This document shows positions 32,819-44,302 of a stretch of DNA of 64,000 nt, in pieces. Each line of letters starts with the position of its first letter. Positions within the stretch are counted from its first letter, which is position 1. Under the pieces are notes generated by a model, which saw only the letters and a list, made by a program, of their open reading frames with translations, did no database searches and was not told the DNA's origin. The stretch is from Doryteuthis pealeii (taxonomy: Eukaryota; Mollusca; Cephalopoda; Myopsida; Loliginidae): NCBI GenBank assembly GCA_023376005.1, contig CM042145.1:57429496-57493495 (forward strand), in the 5' to 3' direction. The translations under genes were made by a program, and so were the position numbers.

Positions 32819-33545
32819 TTACTACGCTACAGCAGTCCAGCATATAAGCCCTATCAAGGACCCTTACTACGCTACAGCAGTCCAGCATATTAGCCCCTAT
32901 GCCAGGAGGACCCTTACTACGCTACAGCAGTCCAGCATATTAGCCCCTATGCCAGGAGGACCCTTACTACGCTACAGCAGTCCAGCATATTAGCCCCTAT
33001 GCCAGGAGGACCCTTACTACGCTACAGCAGTCCAGCATATTTAGCCCCTATGCCAGGAGGACCCTTACTACGCTACAGCAGTCCAGCATATTAGCCCCTA
33101 TGCCAGGAGGACCCTTACTACGCTACAGCAGTCCAGCATATTAGCCCCTATGCCAGGAGGACCCTTACTACGCTACAGCAGTCCAGCATATTAGCCCCTA
33201 TGCCAGGAGGACCCTTACTACGCTACAGCAGTCCAGCATATTAGCCCCTATGCCAGGAGGACCCTTACTACGCTACAGCAGTCCAGCATATTAGCCCCTA
33301 TGCCAGGAGGACCCTTACTACGCTACAGCAGTCCAGCATATTAGCCCTACTTACTACGCTACAGCAGTCCAGCATATTAGCCCCTATATTAGCCCCTATT
33401 ACTACGCTACAGCAGTCCAGGATAAGCCCCTATGCCAGGAGGACCCTTACTACGCTACAGCAGTCCAGCATATTAGCCCCTATGCAGGAGGACCCTTACT
33501 ACGCTACAGCAGTCCAGCATATTAGCCCCTATGCCAGGAGGACTC
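32819..33545 (+). repeat. 50-bp tandem array, 15 units
   Basis: The unit reads TTACTACGCTACAGCAGTCC, AGCATATTAGCCCCTATGCC, AGGAGGACCC. Units start at 32819, 32864, 32914, 32964, 33014, 33065, 33115, 33165, 33215, 33265, 33315, 33351, 33399, 33447 and 33496. Nine are 50 bp and one is 51 bp. The others are 36-49 bp deletions near the ends. CAGTCCAGCATATTAACTAC in an interspersed repeat at 25241 shows where the seed came from. Confidence 0.97.
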
Positions 33546-33624
33546 CCACAAAAAAGTTTTGTTTTTATCATTATTATTAGGGATTTTCCTCTTTCTCTTA
33601 ATATGGAATCATCATTATCAGGTC

Positions 33625-34100
33625 ATGCCGACAGCACAAATACCCATGACTCTCTCTCGCCACCTGTCCCTATCGGTCATCGTTCCTGGCAGATCTTCCG
33701 TGTGACATCCAAAATACACAGAGCTGATTAATTAATTTTTTTTGCTGGTCGGCATTCACTGGTATGTCCATGTGTAGGTGTCCACAAAAAATGTCACTTT
33801 GGATTTTGTCCTTGTTTCTCAACCAGTAATCAGCATGTCTTGTTCCTCTTACTGAAATGGTTTGTGTGATAGGAGGCAAATGGCCATACAGCTACATTTT
33901 TATGGAGTACTGCTTCCAAGATTTGTTCAAGATAGCATGCAGCATCCTTGTGTAGTTCTCATCTAGCTTTATCTCTGTTTCATCAGAGTCCTAGTGGTGA
34001 AGCCATACATTAGCACAGACACAGCTACTGTTTGGATGAATTTTTGCTTTATCTTATCAATTAGATCAGATTTCCATATGTTCAGTAATCTGCAGTATGG
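33625..34100 (-). pseudogene. Retrotransposon ORF C-terminal relic
   Basis: Minus strand, broken frames: ITQTISVRGTRHADYWLRNK, DKIQSDIFCGHLHMDIPV and an ARNDDR-type end. Colinear with the 3484 relic. It starts just after the 50-bp tandem array. Confidence 0.7.
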
Positions 34101-34167
34101 AAAGAAGGGAAAGATAACTCATGTAAATTCATGTTTGTAAGTCAGATATCATTATTACATTGTATTT

Positions 34168-34245
34168 ACAAGGTGACCCCTCCAAAAAAAAAAAAAAAAA
34201 AAAACAGAACCCAAATTCTGTTTTCTTTGTGTCACTCTGCATTTT
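34168..34245. mobile_element. Hairpin MITE, single copy of the 29938 type
   Basis: TTTACAAGGTGACCCC, an A tract, AACAGAACCCAAATTCTG, then TGTCACTCTGCA. About 80 bp. Same core and ends as the cluster at 29938. Confidence 0.6.
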
Positions 34246-34802
34246 GTAAAGAAAATCATAAAATCAATATTTTTCAGACAATATGACAAATTGCCTGTGT
34301 AAAGAAAGATTTTCTGAATTTTATGTATAAAAATATTTTTCTTCTTTTTTTTTTTTTTTTAGACATGACCCATCTAGTTAAGATATGCCAAAAATATAAT
34401 TGACAATACTTCATCTAAAAAGGAAAAATAAATAAAGAGAGAGCAAGAATTATACCAACATCAAAAATGTTTACTTATTGAATTCATTAGATATAATTTC
34501 TTTGAATTAAAGGCTTTTCCTTCCTGTTTGTTGCTCGGTCCTCAAACAAAAGCAAACAAAATAATTTTTTAGATAAACACTCTCATTAAAAATTATGTAT
34601 TATTATATTTACATTCTCTGAATTGAAGATTCAAACTGTTATCATAATACTTCCATTTTGAAGATAAAAACACAAATAAACTCAGATTATTTACAGAAGC
34701 GTTTAAACACAGCTATTGTCCATTCAATAAAAATGAGGGCAAACATACCCAATTAATAGTAGAACTGGTTTTTAGATAGACAGTATTGTTTCTACATCAA
34801 TA

Positions 34803-35040
34803 GGAGGAGTGATTGTGGTGCAATGGTTATCATCATAGAAAATGGTCATGGATGGGGCTGGTTGCATTTCACATAGCTCTAATACCCTTATGAAAGGTAT
34901 GCACCTAACTATTCTCCCTCTAGCCATGGGTAAATAATAGAGCAGATTGGGTTCTTTAATCTTGGTAGGGCAACCAGTCTAGAAGGAAAACTCTAAATTC
35001 AAATGAATTTACCTTCTGCTTGTGTAGAAGGTGTTGGTAA
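34803..35040 (+). mobile_element. SINE B
   Basis: GGTGCAATGGTTATCATCAT, CACATAGCTCTAATACCC, ATTCTCCCTCTAGCCATGGG, GGCAACCAGTCTAGAAGG and CTGCTTGTGTAGAAGG. Confidence 0.8.
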
Positions 35041-35055
35041 ATCCATACATCAATA

Positions 35056-35255
35056 TGTATGGGCTGAAAAGTTCATATGATGATATCATATCTGCTGTTA
35101 ATGACTTTTTTTTTACCAATAGGAAACAGGCACTGCAACACCAACAGAAGAAGTGTGTGGACTGTAAGGGGGACTAAGTTGAAAAATAGATCTAATTTGG
35201 CCACATTCTATGAGTATCTTGGTCAGCCTAGGAACTTTTCAGTCAGCCCTTATAC
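35056..35255 (+). mobile_element. Internally deleted mariner-like element, copy 1
   Basis: Ends GGGCTGAAAAGTTCATA and GAACTTTTCAGTCAGCCCTT are inverted repeats. The interior encodes a degraded piece like a mariner transposase C-terminus (QALQHQQKKCVDCKGD) with stops. It shares its structure with the copy at 57841, so both derive from one deleted parent or from the 3' end of an autonomous element. Confidence 0.7.
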
Positions 35256-35484
35256 ATTCCCTTTTCCCAATTATTATATGATTGAATCTGTCAACAGAGC
35301 TCATGTATAAAATATCACTAACTTTATACAATTTCTATCCCATAATTGTTGTTACATTTGCATATGTAGGGTTCTTTTCTTTGCTTCTGATGTTAAGTCA
35401 AATCTTTTAGTGAACTGTAATCATAATGACATTGTTTGAAATATGCTAGACTTAGCACAGGATGGCGTCGTCAGTTATGTTATT

Positions 35485-35541
35485 GGCTGGCTTCATAGGG
35501 GGGTTTCGGGTCTTTCAACATAATACCCCCCTCAGCCAGCC
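35485..35541. repeat. Inverted repeat with GGCTGGCT...AGCCAGCC arms
   Basis: GGCTGGCTTCATAGGGGGGT pairs with TACCCCCCTCAGCCAGCC around a 19-20 nt loop. It sits at the start of a GC-richer block (35455-35640) of unknown origin. Confidence 0.6.
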
Positions 35542-35958
35542 AGACCCCGATCAAACTCCAACACGCCACCCTTGTGCAACGCCAACAAAAAAAACTTTGA
35601 TTACGTCAACGCGATCCTCGGACTCTTTATATCTGAATGGCCAATTCTACAGCCAATCGTTGATAAGAGTAATTGTTATAAACAGGTTCACGCGACTTAG
35701 ACATTTTCTTTTTAATAAATGCATTGACATGGTTAGGATGTTACTAAGAAGAAAAACGAGTTGGATATATGAGACTGAAAGGAATGTAAGTCGTAACAAT
35801 TGAGAAGTCATTTTTTTTTTTGTTTTTCCCCTAGTAGCAATATACAAATTACTCCATATTCAATTTGGTCAAAGTTGAATACGAATTTTAATCTTTTAAT
35901 TCTTTTTTTTTTTGTCATAAAAAAAGTGTTCTTTGAGGGTCGGATAAATATAGACTTA

Positions 35959-36238
35959 GAGATGCTGATAGATATGCGGCCTGTGTTCCTGATGCCCAAA
36001 AATCTAAATGGACGCTGTAAATTCGTATCCATGCGTCCCAGTGTTTTACTTTTTTCTTCCCCCACCATTTCAAGCTAACTGTAAATACATTTCAATAGTT
36101 TCTTAGAAATTAATTACACAGGATATGATACAAGATTAGATGGCTTTAGTTGAAACCCATAAATTTTCCTGGGGACTCATTCAAAGCAAATATGTGTGTC
36201 CCAGGATGCACTAAATCAAAAAGCTATCAGCATAACTG
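35959..36238 (+). mobile_element. Family F hAT-like element, complete but internally shortened
   Basis: About 280 bp from GAGATGCTGATAG to CTATCAGCATAACTG. Flanks TAGACTTA (35951-35958) and TAAACTAA (36239-36246) agree at 6 of 8 positions. It lacks part of the block about AAACCCTACAATCTATTAAG. Confidence 0.75.
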
Positions 36239-36254
36239 TAAACTAATAAAAAGT

Positions 36255-36618
36255 TTGTATTATTTAAATTTTTCAGACTGTTGTCCTCATCTTTGTTATA
36301 TACTCAACATTTTGGCTGATGTGCCCTCAGGCATTCTTCAGTTGCTTCTTGTTGAAATTGGGAGTCTTCACGGAACTTCAAACCGAACCCTTTATTTAAT
36401 CCATTGAGGTAGATTGTTCTCATTCCATTAACCATGACCAGGTACAAGTGTTAAGCTATGTTAAATATGCTATGTTATTTTTGCCTGTAGTCAGGATTGA
36501 ACCTGTTACCTCCAAATAATTATCACTTAGAAACTCAATCCTTATATCCATTGCACCATGTGCTATAACAATAAAGATGAGGACAACAGTCCAAAATATC
36601 TAAATAATACAAATTATC
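36255..36618. mobile_element. Family P element with about 45-bp inverted ends
   Basis: The left end (TTGTATTATTTAAATTTTTC, then GACTGTTGTCCTCATCTTTG) and the right end (CAAAGATGAGGACAACAGTC allowing for changes, then AAATAATACAAATT) are inverted repeats. The interior reads GGCTGATGTGCCCTCAGGC and TTCTTCAGTTGCTTCTTG. A tRNA-like SINE piece, reverse strand, sits at about 36485-36565 (AGGATTGAACCTGTTACC, TTGCACCATGTGC). Confidence 0.6.
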
Positions 36619-37407
36619 AAACCTCATCTAAAAAATTCAGATGAATAATAAAAAGTTTTCTTAATTATTGGCTTTGATATTAAAAGTACGCAAAAGGCAT
36701 CTCCAAATGTTTTTTATGCATAAAAAAAAAATTAAAAAAATAAAAATAAAAAAAACTTTTCTTTGTTTTTGAGGGTCAGAAAAATAAACTAATAAAAAGT
36801 TTTTTGATTGGCTTTATCATCAAAAGTGCAGATGGCTTTTAGGCATTAAGAAAATTTTCTTTGTTTTTGAGAATCAGAAAAACATAAACAGTAATAAAAA
36901 ATTGTTTTTTTATTTTTTATTTATTTTGTTTTTATTGGCATGTCATATTGTTATCTAAAGTGCACAAAGGTGCCTCCTGCTGATAGTATTTTTTTTATGC
37001 ATTAAAGAAAAAACTTCTTTTTTTAAATCTTTTCTTTATTTTTGAAGCTTGGAAAACATAAACAACTATAAAAATAAAAAAATTTAAAAAAAAAAAAAAA
37101 AGTTTATTCAACACTATGTAACATTTTATTTTATTGTAAAAGCAATAAAGAAATAATGTTGGAAGTGTTGAATGAAATTTCAATTCATTTAATCTCTCCA
37201 GGGATTCATAGAAATGTAGATATTTTTAGTGTTCAAATGGTAGGAATGCATAAAATTAAATAAAGTGGGGTTGATTGGCTAAAAACATCTATCATCATGC
37301 AGTCTCTCTGGCCAACACAATATTCTTAGTACATATATACTTGCTTATGTCAGGATTGTTTTAAGTGCAGGTCATCTTAACTCAAGAATTACCTGTAAAT
37401 TTCATAA

Positions 37408-37640
37408 ACTCAATATGTATTTACCCAAACCTCACCACCATGGACAGGATGTGATACAATGTCAGTTTTTTTAGTCAAGTTATAGCTAGTTTCAATTCAG
37501 AGTTTTCCTTCTCCTATACTGGTTGCATAAACAAGGCTAAATAACTTAGACCATAGCTCAGAAGGAACAGATGAATTCATGCATTTCCAAAGGGCATTAG
37601 TGCAAAATGAAATGCAAACAGCCTCATCCAGGATTTGAAC
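37408..37640 (-). mobile_element. SINE B
   Basis: Reverse-strand copy: GTATTTACCCAAACCTCACC, CTATACTGGTTGCATAAAC, AGGGCATTAGTGCAAAATG and CATCCAGGATTTGAACTC. A family C copy follows. Confidence 0.8.
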
Positions 37641-37654
37641 TCAATATAAAAACT

Positions 37655-37781
37655 ATATCATGCATAGCAAACAACATTCACAGATCCATTAATATTGAAT
37701 AGTGAATTCAATCCTTGCTGGATGTCCCATAGTTGCAACCTTGTGTCACATTGTACCTGTGGCAAACAGTTTGGGTAGATA
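37655..37781 (+). mobile_element. SINE C, head truncated
   Basis: GATCCATTAATATTGAATAG, GTGAATTCAATCCTTGCTGG, ATGTCCCATAG and TTGTGTCACATTGTACCTGT. Confidence 0.7.
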
Positions 37782-37900
37782 TTCATAATCCTTAACAAAA
37801 GTTTTAGACCACCAATAATCCTTCTTACATTTGCATATACAGGTTTCATTCATACTTTTTGTCAGAAAACACTTTTTCTATTAAGGTTTCTATTAAGATA

Positions 37901-38148
37901 GGGACTGGTTTAGCTCAGACGGTAGAGCATTTGCCTAGGTATCACAAGTTTCCAGGTTCAATACCAGTCCTTGCAAACTCAGCACATAAGTAGCACAGCT
38001 TAAGTAATCAGATATGTGCGGTAAAGCATCTGGGAGCTGACAGTCGGTGTCCACTCTACCTCAGCAAAACAATCTCCCTGGTCTAGCACCAGCAAAAAGG
38101 GGGATAGACGCCCTTGCTGTTCAGCTGATACTGACAATAGGCCACTCA
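37901..38148 (+). mobile_element. SINE A, full length
   Basis: Head GGGACTGGTTTAGCTCAGAC, B box CAGGTTCAATACCAG, tail CTGATACTGACAATAGGCC. Just upstream, TTAACAAAAGTTTTAGACCA looks like a Tc1-type end, so the SINE may lie within an older DNA transposon. Confidence 0.85.
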
Positions 38149-38861
38149 ACAGACATTACTTTTCTTTTTTTTTACTACTATTGTGGATCGAATTTATGAA
38201 TGTCATGGAACAAACAAACAAACAAAAAACAAATAAACAAAGAGTAAATGACATCTGCTGTATTCAAATGAAATATTTCTAATGTATAACGCCTATATTT
38301 ATGAACAAGACTTATTTTTTAGAAATAACTTCTTTTTAACTAAAAATAAATGAGAAACTGACCTAATTTGATTTGCAAATTTTTTTGCATGTGCTTTCAT
38401 CAGGTTCTTTTCAAAATGTCAATATTTTGTATGTCCCCCTTTATTCTGAATTATTTCATTTAAACTTTTTGTTAGAACCCAAAATATTAGAAACAACAAA
38501 ATACAATAGAGAAACAGTTATAAAAGTTTTAAACTCAACAGTATTTGTTTTTTATTTCTTACCGACCAGGGTACAGAAGGATTTATATGGAAGAGTCATT
38601 TACTGTCCACACGTGGCGTGTTGTCATCTTGTTTGTGTCTGGTTGCCCAGCATGCTCTTTCTCTTTGTTACCTGATACTACACTTTTAGTGATGAATAAT
38701 AATGTTCATTAAGGGAGATAACTCTTCTCTAACTCTTCTTTTTTTAAAACTCACCATGTGTCAAGTGTCAGGACATGACAAGAATCAATCTGTTGCAACA
38801 ATCAACAGAGATTATGTTCACCTATTCCTCTTTGATGGTATCTCTTAATTCTTCAGCACTA

Positions 38862-39092
38862 AGTAAAGTTGTCAAGGTGGCCTAAAGTCGGTATCAGCCA
38901 GACAGCGAGGAAGTCTATCCCCTTTTCACTAGCGCTAGACCAAGGAGATCGTTTTGGCAACCGAGGTGGAGCACCACACCTACCATCAGTTCCTTACTTT
39001 ACTGTACAGATCCCTGTGCTACTCGTACGTTGAGCTAGCGAGGGCCGGTATCGAACTAGGAACACTCTACCAACTGTGCTATTACACAGCCT
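38862..39092 (-). mobile_element. SINE A, head partly deleted
   Basis: Body TATCAGCCAGACAGCGAGG and CCTTTTCACTAGCGCTAGAC are intact, with GGGCCGGTATCGAAC for the B box. A stretch of the anticodon-arm region is missing before ACTCTACCAACTGTGC. Confidence 0.85.
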
Positions 39093-39534
39093 CTGTTCAT
39101 ATTCACCCAAATCATTATAATATCTCAAGAGAGATAACTAATAAATTGTGAAATTGACAATAGTTTGGTACAGAGCTGTTTTCCTTGACACTTTAATTTC
39201 ATGTTAAGATTAACTGTCATCATGTGGATATATAAATTGTGTATCTGTAAGAGACAATTTTTTATCCATTTTCTAAGCTGTATTAAATTTGCACAAATCA
39301 CAACAGATGTTCATAAAATGAGCATCAGTTAATTTATTTTTCTATACCTGTCATGTGTGTAATGAAAGGCTGATGTAATATCTACTGGTTTTTTCCTCAT
39401 GCATCAAGATGATGCAATAACTTGCAATAGAAAGGGTGGTTGTAATTGTGTTAATGTATGTCTTATGGAATGTAATTGGTCTGGTTTTAAAAAAAACCTA
39501 TGTCGTAAGGAAGATTTCTTCTCTGGACTTTTGG

Positions 39535-39536
<2 letters not shown>

Positions 39537-39602
<66 letters not shown>
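39537..39602 (+). repeat. (TA)n(CA)n(TA)n microsatellite
   Basis: Compound dinucleotide run of about 65 bp. Confidence 0.95.
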
Positions 39603-39661
39603 GATTTATTGATTGATTAATTTTAATTGCATGTCAACTAGTCTAGGATTATTTCATGCGA

Positions 39662-39883
39662 AAAGGTTAAGGAATAGCAGTCATTGTATTTTCATATTTA
39701 CTTTTTTTTTCTGTATTTTTCCTTTTCTTAAGAACTTTTTTTTTTTTGTACAGAGCCTGATTTGACCTATAAGTGTGACCCTAACACTCTGGGTCTGAGT
39801 AGACCTGGGAGTAATGGCAGTTACCCAGAGCTCCAGAACTGGAGACTTATCATGATGCAGATTAGTGCCATACCCAGGATAGT

Positions 39884-39920
<37 letters not shown>

Positions 39921-40015
39921 TGAGGTGGGGTGGGGTGGATGGGGGTTATCTTACATTCTGCAGGGAGCTAGAATAGGCCTATTCTAAGTCCTGCAAAGAA
40001 GGTAATAAAACAGAG
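39662..40015 (+). repeat. Repeat family D copy with poly-T
   Basis: AAAGGTTAAGGAATAGCAGT, CTATAAGTGTGACCCTAAC, GAGTAGACCTGGGAGTAATG and TCCAGAACTGGAGACTTATC, then a T tract of about 35 bases and TTCTGCAGGGAGC. Confidence 0.7.
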
Positions 40016-40635
40016 TGTATAGAAAATTTGACGTCATTATTTTATGAAAACAGTGATATTCTGTTTAAATATGATTTAAAATTTTTCACATCATTTTTCA
40101 GTTTTCAAAATAATCCACCCCTCATTTTTTTGGGGGGTGCGGTGGGTGCGTGGGGGGGGGGTCTTACCACACTTCAGGGGATACGGTCAGCATATTCCAA
40201 GCACTGCCTACTGGGCATATTCATCAGTGCTTCATTTTCATGTAAGACAGTGCTCTAAGTTAGCAAAAACTTAAAAATAAATTAAGCAAGTTTTTGTGGC
40301 ATTCAATCAGAATTTGGTATATTGAATAAAATCAGGGAGACATGATTATATAATCGATAGAATATATATATATAATACAGACAGACATTATTTTATTATT
40401 GAAAGAATAGGTATATATAATACAGATGGACAAGATAGCGGATCAAATTTATGAATGTCACAGCAATAAAATCTTAAATAAAAACAAACAGTAACTGACA
40501 TCTGTTGCATTCCAATGAAATATTTTTAATATGCTGATTACCCGCCAGGTGCACAGGTGTCAAATACTTCTCCCCAACAAGGAATCGCAGGCTGAAAATC
40601 ATATTCTGCATCCTTTTGCCACCAGGGTTTATAAT

Positions 40636-40920
40636 ACCAGGGTTGTGGAGCTCGAATACGAAACCTTGGACTCCAACAACCAACCCCTTTATTTTTGGCA
40701 CCTCCAACTTTGCTTTATGTGATTAAGCGATTATGACTTACAAATAAATATAAAACTATGATTTTTTTTATAATCTATTCATAAGGAGTCTGCACCATAT
40801 AACTTTAAAGACTAAACTAAGACCATATAAAATGTAGATTTATTTGGAATCGGTATAGTTTCACCAACTCCGACTCTAGTGACCACTTAATTGCTTCTGA
40901 CTCCAACTCTACAGACCTGT
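40636..40920 (-). repeat. Repeat family E copy
   Basis: Reverse-strand copy from CCAGGGTTGTGGAGCTCG through the ACCATATAAAATG block to CTCCGACTCTAGTGACCAC and CCAACTCTACAG. A 3' fragment of SINE A follows at about 40973. Confidence 0.7.
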
Positions 40921-40972
40921 AGAATACACAGACTATGACTAGGTATGACACTAAACTGCATCTGATGGTGAG

Positions 40973-41075
40973 ACGCCAAAACAATCTCCTTGGTCTAGCA
41001 CTAGTGAAAAGGAGATAGACTCCCTCGCTGTCTGGCTGATACCATCTTGAGGCCATCCTGATGACTTTACTTATT
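40973..41075 (+). mobile_element. SINE A, tail fragment
   Basis: Starts in the body (ACAATCTCCTTGGTCTAGCA) and ends TGAGGCCATCCTGATGAC. It is joined to the end of a family-E copy. Confidence 0.7.
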
Positions 41076-41419
41076 TTACTTTTTTATTAGTCATGTAGAA
41101 CTTCATTAATCTCATATCTTTGAACTGTTTGTTCTTTTTTGGGGTGGCATGCATCTTACCCCCTTCCCTGCTAGTTTGTGAGGGATTGTCTGTGCCCAAC
41201 ATGTATGGGCTTATATTTACATATAAGACATAATGTTTATGCACCAACTACTTTCCATATGACACTTGAACCTGCACCCTAAGAGATTTAAGGAAATTTC
41301 CAGGTCATCACTATGGTAATTAAATCTTAGATACAATTATAACACTGTAAACTGAATATAGACATATCAGAAAATAAAGAAAAGATCCTTTTCCTTGAAG
41401 GTGTGTGGGGGGGGGTCCT

Positions 41420-42030
41420 TTCTTAAGTAAAATTGAATTCTCTCTTTTTGGCTTATGGAATATACACCTTTTTTTCTCTCCAAAGAAAAAACGAATTTTC
41501 TCCTCCCACCCCGAGAATATACATGTTTTTTTTCTCAAGAAAAAGGGATTTTCCATTTTTTTCTTCTTATATGGTTTTTATTCTCTCACGGCAAAGAAGA
41601 AAAAAATTTTTTTTTTCTTTTTTCTTATGGATTATACACTATTTCCCTCTCACGCCAAAGAAAAAATAATCATTTTTTTCTCAATAATTATACACCTCTT
41701 TCTCTCTCTCCTTTTCTTCTTATATGATATACACTATTTTCCTCCAATTTCCAAATAAATAATTTTCTCTTTTTTCTCAGAAAATATAAACTTTTTTTTT
41801 TTTTTTACTCTCCCCAAATAAATTTTTTTCTCTCATAAAATATACAGCTTTTTTTTCTCTCCCTCTCCTCTTCAAATGAAAAATAATTTTCATTTCTTAA
41901 ATTCTCCAAAGAAAAAATAATGTTCTCTTCTTTTTCCTCATGGAATATAAACTTTTTCTTCTCTTCTCCCCAAAGAAAAAATAATTTTCTCTTTTTTTTT
42001 TTTTTTTTTCCTTATGATATATACACTTGA
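41420..42030 (+). repeat. Degenerate pyrimidine-rich tandem repeat, units of about 50-60 bp
   Basis: About ten loose units of the form CTTATGGAATATACACTTTT, TTTCTCTCCAAAGAAAAAAT, AATTTTCTC. Strand asymmetry is extreme. Long open frames in several frames on both strands are artefacts of missing stop triplets. Confidence 0.8.
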
Positions 42031-43254
42031 TCAGGACTGAAAAACAGATCAGCTGGAACACTAACATCATCAAGATCACAAACAAGGAGTTCCACACTCG
42101 AAACAATTTCTGGTATGTTAATCACTTTTATAGACATAACATAGATATAATACTTAGTCAGGGAAAATTTAACAAGTGTATAACAGAGTTTATTACCACC
42201 ACCACCACCACCATTAAGTGTACAATAACAAGGCTCAGCAATTAAAGCATTGAATAAAACCTAAGATTTCTTGGCCTTCAGTCTTCTGCTCTTTCATATC
42301 TATGAGAGCAGTCTAGCAGTCTTATAGATACAAAAATGTTTCATTTTCTTGTTTAATCCATTATTATTTTAATATTAGGTTGGTTGTTTTATGGCATATC
42401 AACCCGTTTTGGGTCATTTAATGCCAAATAAAGTCATTTTTTGATAAACAAAGGATTTGGGTTGCTTACAGTACCTGCTGTTGTTTAAGTGGTCACCGGA
42501 AACAATATTAAGTACACTTTTAGAATAGTCATGGTAATCTTTTGGTGGCTACTTTTGTTATTTCATCAATAGATACCACCCTTAGAGATGAGTAGTAGTA
42601 GTAGTAGTAGCTTCCTCACTGAACTGTTTGATCCTAGCTATTGACCTGCAAGGTTCATCCACTTAATATCAAGTGACATGCACCACTGACCCACCTTGCT
42701 TTACATCCACCAAGCTGCATCCTATGGTTTCAAATGCCACACACTTGTATAGTGCATTATAATACTCTCCTTCCCAGAATCTGATATCCAGTGACAAGCT
42801 GGTACAAAACTACTGAATGATTGTGGAGATTACATTATTGTTTAACATAGTCTGATCTCCAATTTGAACCTAGTTTTATTGTGGCAAGAAGAGAAATTCT
42901 ACATACAACTACACACCATCATTTGGCTCCTCCAGTTCTCGAATTATCAAAACTGTTAAAGTTTAACAATATGTGTTTATTTTTTCAATCACACTTTATT
43001 TTGTAAAAATATATTCTAATTATTTTCTCTGAAAATAATGCAATTCTCTTCTTAGTGTTTATTTGAAACAGAGATGAATGACTACAAAGACATCTTTAAC
43101 ATAACCTTAGTATAGCATCATGTACCTATTTTTGTGCCCCCCGGTAAGATGCATTCCAAATTTCTTGGGTAATAGCATCCCTCCTGAATTGCATTAAAAA
43201 TATACAATATGCTTTAATAAGTTCATGCTATCAAAAACCTAAACTTTTGACATT

Positions 43255-43464
43255 ATCTATGCATCCCAGTGTTTATCTTTTTTATTTCCAGCTAACTGTA
43301 AATACATTTCAATAGTTTCTTGGAAACGAATTACACAGGATAGGTTATAATTTAGGAGTTAGCCAGCTTTAGTTGGGACCCATAAATATTCCCGGGGACT
43401 CATTCAAAGCAAAAGTGCGTTGTGTCCCAGGATGCACTAAATCAAAAATCTATTAGCATCATTG
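43255..43464 (+). mobile_element. Family F hAT-like element, 5' truncated
   Basis: Begins within the family at CTATGCATCCCAGTG and runs through TTTCAATAGTTTCTTGG and CCCGGGGACTCATTCAAAG to CTATTAGCATCATTG. Confidence 0.7.
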
Positions 43465-43916
43465 TACTAGTCTGAGAATTGGGGTAATTACCCCTGATGA
43501 AAATTGCTATTTACATTTCTGTCTTCATCAATTTTATTTTTAAAAAAGTTCCCTTGTCCCCCCCCCCTCGGGTAAGATGCATTCCAAATTTCCTAGGTAA
43601 TAGTGTCTATGAATATAACCATGTTGTAGTAATGGTAAAAAATATTTCTTGACCTGTCATATTAATATTGATAATATACTGTGTTGTAATTATAAGTAAA
43701 TACTACTCAATATCATTGAGAAAGCATGTATATCCAAATTATCCACACTACCCTAATATATATTAATAATATGGTGTGCTGTGTTTATAAGTAATTAGTG
43801 CTCAATATTTTGAATAGAGCATGTATATCTAAGATAGAGTAGCGTGGACATGAAGTCAATGGCACTTGATTACTGACAGTTTCTTGTCTATGTGATTTTC
43901 AAACCAAGCACTCAAT

Positions 43917-44203
43917 ACATATATTTACCAACCTCTCTGCATGGATAGGGTGGAACACAAGATCAATTTCTTAAGCAAAGTTTGAATTCAGAGTTTCCCT
44001 TCTTCTAGATCAGATGCCATACCAAAGTTAAAGAGCCCAATCTGCCCTACAATTTACTCATAGCTGGAGGGGGAATAGTTGAATTCATACTTTTCTCAGG
44101 GTTATTAGTGCCATGGGAAATGCAAACAGCCTCATGCAGGATTTGAACTCGGGTCGCAAAATTCATTTCCTACGACAACAATCATTGCACCACGTGCCTC
44201 CAT
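43917..44203 (-). mobile_element. SINE B, full length
   Basis: Reverse-strand copy from ATATATTTACCAACCTCTC through TTAAAGAGCCCAATCTGCC and CAGGATTTGAACTCGGGTC to CATTGCACCACGTGCCTCC. Confidence 0.88.
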
Positions 44204-44214
44204 TACATCATGTG

Positions 44215-44302
44215 AGGTAACCCACGCAGATTAGTTTGGCACAGGGTCATAAGTATGGAGCACCCAGTGTGAATGAAACTCACTATTAATAGACTGCTAA
44301 AG
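44215..44302 (-). mobile_element. SINE C fragment
   Basis: GTCATAAGTATGGAGCACCC, AGTGTGAATGAAACTCAC and TATTAATAGACTGCTAA. The outer head is missing. Confidence 0.6.

Noticed and set aside
32819..33545. CRISPR-like array
   Set aside because: Units are head-to-tail with no distinct spacers, in a eukaryotic intron.
35462..35803. 113-codon open frame as a gene
   Set aside because: No recognised domain and no clear splice context. The N-terminal part covers an inverted repeat, and the composition changes midway.
41405..41758. Overlapping open frames rich in Phe/Ser/Lys
   Set aside because: All are products of the pyrimidine-rich tandem repeat and occur in three frames at once.
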